From Hoplostethus atlanticus (lineage: Eukaryota; Chordata; Actinopteri; Trachichthyiformes; Trachichthyidae), in NCBI GenBank assembly GCA_034670405.1, contig JAXDDX010000160.1, positions 932,501 to 996,500 of the forward strand: a stretch of DNA of 64,000 nt. The letters run 5' to 3'. This document shows, piece by piece, positions 59,532 to 64,000 of the stretch. A model generated the notes under the pieces. That model ran no database searches. It saw only the letters and a list, made by a program, of their open reading frames with translations, and was not told where the DNA came from. The position numbers and the translations under genes were made by a program. Within the stretch, counting starts at the first letter, position 1. Every line of letters starts with the position of its first letter.

Positions 59532-59580
59532 TTAAAGGGGAATTCCAGTATTTTTAAAAATACCGGAATTCCCCTTTTAA
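59532..59580. repeat. Near-perfect 49-bp palindrome
   Basis: TTAAAGGGGAATTCCAGTAT and its inverted partner AATACCGGAATTCCCCTTTT meet back to back around a TTTTAAAAA centre. There is one mismatch in the arms and essentially no loop. It looks like two transposon termini fused after loss of the interior. Confidence 0.8.
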
Positions 59581-59623
59581 ATAACTAATCTCTGATGACA
59601 CAGCAACACTGGCTTGCTGTTAT

Positions 59624-59969
59624 TTAAAGTTGCACTAGGCAAGAAAACAGCCTGAAGAGCGTCCCGTCCCGCCGCTGATTCGATTCACCTTCTAATTTTA
59701 GGTGGCGGTGGCAGAAAATCTTCTCCGCCCACAGGAAGTGATGAATCAAACTTAATAGTGAATTATAGAAGTGTCTCCCAAACAGCAGTGAGGCTCCGGA
59801 CAGAGAACCTGGATTCACCAACGATGGCTGAACCTCTTCTCCACCACACACTAACTACACTTAAACTACATTTAGTTTACTGATGTCATGTGACATCATT
59901 TCTGGGTGATGAAGTCCTTCAAACTTACCCATTGCTGCCAAAGTGCAAAGTTGCCTAGTGCAGCTTTAA
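59624..59969. mobile_element. Complete MITE with short terminal inverted repeats
   Basis: It runs from TTAAAGTTGCACTAGGCAA to the inverted TTGCCTAGTGCAGCTTTAA, flanked by TAT on both sides, a possible 3-bp target duplication. It is 346 bases long and non-coding. It is the reference copy for related pieces at 1-360, about 17160-17260, 20036-20515 and 57152-57400. The superfamily is uncertain; a 3-bp duplication would fit PIF/Harbinger. Confidence 0.7.
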
Positions 59970-61834
59970 TATCGCAATAACACCCAACAGGGCGTTCTTT
60001 ACTGTGGTTAGGGATGTGACGTGTCCTCTCATATTAACATTACGATGATGATGATGATGATGATGATGATTTGAATATGTAGATGCTGCAGCCGAGTACC
60101 GCCAGCACCAAAGTACCAATAGTTACAGTGAAGAACGTCCTCAGTGATATAGTGTTATAGCTTTTATACTGGATATGTCTGAAAAGTTTTCTTCAAAGTA
60201 GTGCACATACACAAGAATTAAAAAAAAAACCCTGAAATCTCACATCTCTCCCTGGTTACCACAGCAACCAATAAATCATGGTTGTACCAGCTTTATGGGC
60301 ATTATGAGCTCGGTTCTTGGATGATCGTAACCGTTCTATTATGTGTTTTCCCATAGAGCATTTTTTACTCTGTACAGTCCGTGGGATATATAGTGTCTGT
60401 CCACAATAGAGGGAATACTTGACCTCATGGTAGCTCAATATGTTCACTAGAGCACAGCAGACACTGCAATACTGGACGATGCATTTCAGAGCGGTTTGTT
60501 TGACGTTGTGAGAAACACCGCCAGTCTTCCACATTTCTTGTGAGTTGGTAGCTGTAGTAATTGTTGTAACGAGGGTTGTAAATAGGTGCTAGCACTTGGG
60601 ATTCAGGTTTATTTGATGTTTCCAAGAAGAAAACATACCAGAATTTGACACAAGAAGATGATTGCTCTGAACTCTGAACTGATTTTACTGCAGGTTGTTT
60701 CATTTGACTTTCACGTTGCCTAAACACAAGCTTCCACTAACTGCTTTCATAAGCCATATTGTATATTTGAATGTTCATGTGCATAGTTTTCTATATGACG
60801 TGCTTGTATAAATGCAATGTATAAACCTATGACATTGAATGTCATAAAAGGGAATGTATATTTTGACCAGTTTTCCTTTCAGGTGGGGAACACAAACTCT
60901 GTTGGTTGCTTGTTTTGTATGTTACTGAACAAAATGCCATCCTGTTTTGTCGATTATCAGACTACTATCAGACACAATTAGACAGTAGATATTAAATTGA
61001 ACTTTTTCTTCCAATACTCTATAATTGTTTCTTGAACAGGAAAGTAGGTGAAAGTGATTGAAGCATTGTTGGATCACGGCCTGCTTGTGTTGAATTCATG
61101 TCAAACCACTTATCTACTACGCAGCAGCCAGCTTGAAGTCTACTGTTTTATAGGAGTTGTATCTGGTGCATTTATGGAATTAATAAATGTTGTACAACTT
61201 CTGCAATAGTTTGAAGTTGTTGTTTTTTTTGCATGGCTCATTTCAAAAGAGTTGCACAGGGCCTGATCGACAAAATGTATTGTTAAATAAAAAACAATAA
61301 AAGAAGCTATGAATTAAATATAAACTTCAGTTAAAACTTAAAACATAAATGGTACCGTCATAAATGGTTTGCGTCTGGTTTTAATCATTGCCTTTTCATC
61401 TCTTTAATTTGTAGTTTCTTGTCAAGCACATAACATTTGTTTCACAAGGTGCTATATAATGTGCTATATAAATAGATTATTATTAATTAAATAGATTATT
61501 ATTAAAAATAATACTCAACCTGTTGACACCAAAGTGCAGTGATGCTCAGAGTTGTTGGAACTCAGAGCATCACTGAACTAATTATTTAATTCCTGCGTTG
61601 ACTTAGCCACTACAGTTAAGAAATCACAGAGCTATTTCCTGGTCAGTGAACGCACCAGAGCTGCTCATGCTGGTGTGACTTCTACTGTCCTGTCTGGTGG
61701 ACGAGTCTCACTGGGTTTCTCATCCAGTTCACCGGTGAATTGGCAATTTCGTGATTTCAGTATTGAAGCCAGGCCTCACCACACCTACTGATAATGATGT
61801 GAGCAGGGAGGAAGAGTCCCGGTCAGGGCCAGTG
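59970..61834. other. Repeat-poor intergenic DNA
   Basis: No gene is supported. There is a short (GAT)n run at about 60042-60070. A hairpin-forming inverted repeat at 61539-61576 has 16-base arms (AGTGATGCTCAGAGTT and AACTCAGAGCATCACT, one mismatch) around a 5-6 base loop. Confidence 0.5.
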
Positions 61835-62369
61835 ATAAGGACTGGACCTCCTCGCCAACACTTAATCTTCTTCATAATTCAGTCGTTACTGGAGTCTCAC
61901 AACAGGTTCAAAGAATTCACTGGAGATGATCAGAGTTCGATGCATAGAGTTTTATTCTTCAACAGAAACAAAACCCGGGTTGGCTCCGGAACCAGACCGA
62001 AGTACAACTGTCTGTGCATGATCTTATATATCCCAAGAACTGGGTGGAGAATACTGACTTTTACGCCCCATTTCCCAAACCAACCTATTGTCATTCACAA
62101 ACCAATGGTGTCATAACTCCCATAACTTCCAAATTTGGGCCCCACCATTATATAATATGCTTTGGGCCTATCTGCGCATGTCTGGGTTGGTGGCCTCGGC
62201 CCTCCAGGTGGCCGCTACATCACCCTGGGTGCTCCCCCCTTATGATTGCAGGCTCCCCCCCCCACGATTGCAGGCGCTGGATACTGTTTAATTCCACGAT
62301 TACAAATGCTTTCCCAGCTGTGGGACTCTCTAGGCATATTCTGGGCATATTCAGCCTGTCCTCTTGACA
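61835..62369 (-). mobile_element. Possible solo LTR remnant
   Basis: Read on the minus strand, it starts TGTCAAGAGGACAGGC, carries an AATAAAACTC signal (plus strand 61949-61956) in the right place for U3/R, and ends before TGGCGAGGAGG, which is primer-site-like. The 121-codon plus-strand frame across it is not protein-like. No second LTR or gag/pol/env frame is visible. The missing CA end and target duplication keep confidence low. Confidence 0.3.
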
Positions 62370-63080
62370 CCCTTATCTTGTGAAGACTCCAGACCATATT
62401 TTTTTTAAACTTTATGATTACCTTATGATTTTCAGGTTACATGCTTAATCAGACACAATCTTTATATTTGTGCAAACCTAATATATTGATATAAATGATA
62501 TTACTCAATACAAAGCATATTCTTGATTAAAATATGTTACAACAATAATGTATTCCTTTTAATCCAACCTCTTGACCACTGCGCCGCAGTTGCGCCTCTG
62601 GTCAACAAAACACCAAAATAGACTGGACACGCCCACTTGCGCCATGTGCCCTTGACTTTAGACCTCAAGAAAATAGAGCCCTTAGGGTCTGGAGGCCTGG
62701 GAGACAGAACCGGATTCACCTGAACACTGAGAAAGAGTTAGTTCTAGCAGTGCTCCCAAACACCTAATAAAGTAGGGAAAGACCAGATGCAAAAAAGTGT
62801 TTATTGAGTGATTTAAATGACATGACAATGCAAGGTAAAGCCTAAATGAGAGCCAACTTGACAGAATTGAAACTTAAGTCTTTGAGTTTCCTAATCACTA
62901 TTGATGCATGCAAAGTAATGCTGTCACATAGCCAAGATATGGTGAAGTGAGAGTAATGAGAAATGCAAGTGTTTCTACCCTCATCTGTCACAATCTACTC
63001 AGACTTCCTCAACTCTCTAACATGGTGGAGGAAGAAGAGGCTCAAAAGTGATGACCCATCGATTCCAACCAACAGCGGTC
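62370..63080. other. Intergenic, probable 3' UTR of the Ig gene
   Basis: No gene is seen. On the minus strand this lies downstream of the Ig-receptor stop codon. Confidence 0.35.
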
Positions 63081-63772
63081 TTAGGTGTCATTTGCTGGCG
63101 TTTGTGGATTCTGGGCAAGAGAATATACACACTCCTCATTTCTGCATCCTTTAGTTTGTAGCTTGTTGACCGTGGAGTATAGTTTATCATTTGGCGGCGG
63201 GGAGGTGCTTGGCCCTTCATGAACATTTGTCCAATAATAGGGACTTTCAAGGTGAGACTTCCTACTCGGCTGGATCTCACAGTCCTTGATCTCCTCGTAA
63301 ATAACTTCGGCCATGGTTTTGTCTACGTTGGTGTTCACAGCTCTCTTCTTTGAGCAGAATCTCAGGGTTAAGATGGCCAAAAGCACCAGCGCTCCACCTA
63401 TGACTACACCAACAGGTACTTTCCAGTGGTCTGCGTAGCTTGGCGCGTCGTGTCTTGGTGTGTCGAGGAGTATTCTGCCTGGTGGATGAGTGGTGGCGAC
63501 CGGAAGTCTGGTCACATTCAGATACACTGTTTGTTTGTCATTACAGAGGTACAAGCTGGTGTCAGACTCCTTAACTTTTGTTATTTTCAGTGACTTCATG
63601 TCTGGTGAGGAATCAAATCGTTCGGTATGTTTCATCTTCTCTCCGTCTTTAATGATGAGAAGTTCCTCCTTTTTGCCATATCTGTACCGGCTCCAATTCA
63701 CGTCACGTCCATTAGCATGAGAACAGTTCAGTGTAGCCATGCCGTTCTCCATGACGACGACCGTGGGTAGTT
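63081..63772 (-). CDS. Ig-superfamily type I membrane receptor, 3' exon (partial gene)
   Basis: The exon begins after ATTTGACAG at 63772 in phase 1 and runs to a stop at 63083-63081, about 230 residues. It holds one Ig domain with first cysteine in TLNCSHANG, tryptophan in VNWSRYRYGK, and DTSLYLCND at the second cysteine. N-glycosylation sites NCS and NVT are present. After a Pro/Thr stalk comes one membrane span (VPVGVVIGGALVLLAILTL) with a basic stop-transfer RFCSKKR. The tail has an ITIM-type VIYEEI plus YYWTNV, KLYSTV and VYSLA tyrosines, suggesting signalling through SH2 phosphatases or adaptors. Signal peptide and any further Ig domains must lie beyond the window. Exact family not identified; fish CD300/SLAM-like or novel immune-type receptors are candidates. 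Unusually, Ig domain, span and tail share one exon. Confidence 0.75.
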
Positions 63773-64000
63773 CTGTCAAATAAAAGAGCAACAGTTAAAG
63801 GGGTACAGCAAGTTTTTACCTGTTAAGTGATGAGAACATGGACACCAAAGTCATCCATATGTCCCCGGTAGATTGTTGGTTCTGGTGCTCCATGCTTTAA
63901 CATGCATACAGGAAGCAACAGGATTTATGGGAAATGTAGTCTTAATTTGGAGAAGCACTAACAATACCACTGGTGTGAAATAGAGGCTAACAATGATCTC

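Noticed and set aside
61751-62116. 121-codon plus-strand ORF
   Set aside because: Lies in LTR-like repeat sequence, no recognisable domain, composition not protein-like.

Overview
This window is teleost fish nuclear DNA. It has spliced protein-coding genes with GT-AG introns, long (GT)n and (AGT)n microsatellites, Tc1/mariner remnants, MITEs and tRNA-derived SINE pieces, and the vertebrate genes are recognisable exon by exon. The species cannot be fixed from sequence alone. There are no CRISPR arrays, operons, rRNA genes or intact tRNA genes.

Layout: (1) 0.5-2.8 kb, cnrip1 (minus, 3 coding exons). (2) 4.4-5.2 kb, fbxo48 (minus, 2 coding exons). (3) 7.8-19.9 kb, aplf (plus, 10 coding exons), a DNA-repair protein with an in-frame 33-bp tandem repeat in exon 4. 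(4) 22.1-24.3 kb, a prokineticin receptor gene (minus, 2 coding exons) whose reading frame is broken by two single-base insertions. (5) 24.3-28.8 kb, mostly repeats plus a weak set of unrecognised open segments. (6) 29.0-33.0 kb, snrpb2 (minus, 6 coding exons). (7) 33.6-58.4 kb, kif16b (plus, 27 coding exons plus a large alternative terminal exon), head-to-head with snrpb2. (8) 58.4-63.1 kb, repeat-rich intergenic DNA. (9) 63.1-63.8 kb, the last exon of an Ig-superfamily receptor gene (minus) that runs off the window edge.

From memory of human gene order, cnrip1/fbxo48/aplf/prokr1 match a human 2p14 neighbourhood and snrpb2/kif16b a human 20p12 pair. The window therefore appears to hold a junction of two ancestral blocks at about 24.3-28.8 kb. 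The genes are not a functional pathway: they are an endocannabinoid-receptor partner, an F-box adaptor, a break-repair factor, a GPCR, a spliceosomal protein and an endosomal motor.

Most notable observations: (a) a 2,417-bp-offset, base-identical tandem duplication of kif16b motor exons, whose first copy ends in a sequence-decayed exon 10; this looks like an assembly artefact. (b) Two homopolymer insertions in the prokineticin receptor, fitting the same low-accuracy explanation. (c) An in-phase 687-codon alternative terminal exon in kif16b, with its own polyadenylation signal, that replaces the PX lipid-binding domain. (d) A 33-bp in-frame microexon candidate in kif16b. (e) The aplf coding minisatellite with a four-unit higher-order pattern. 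(f) Several repeat families shared between introns of different genes in this window.
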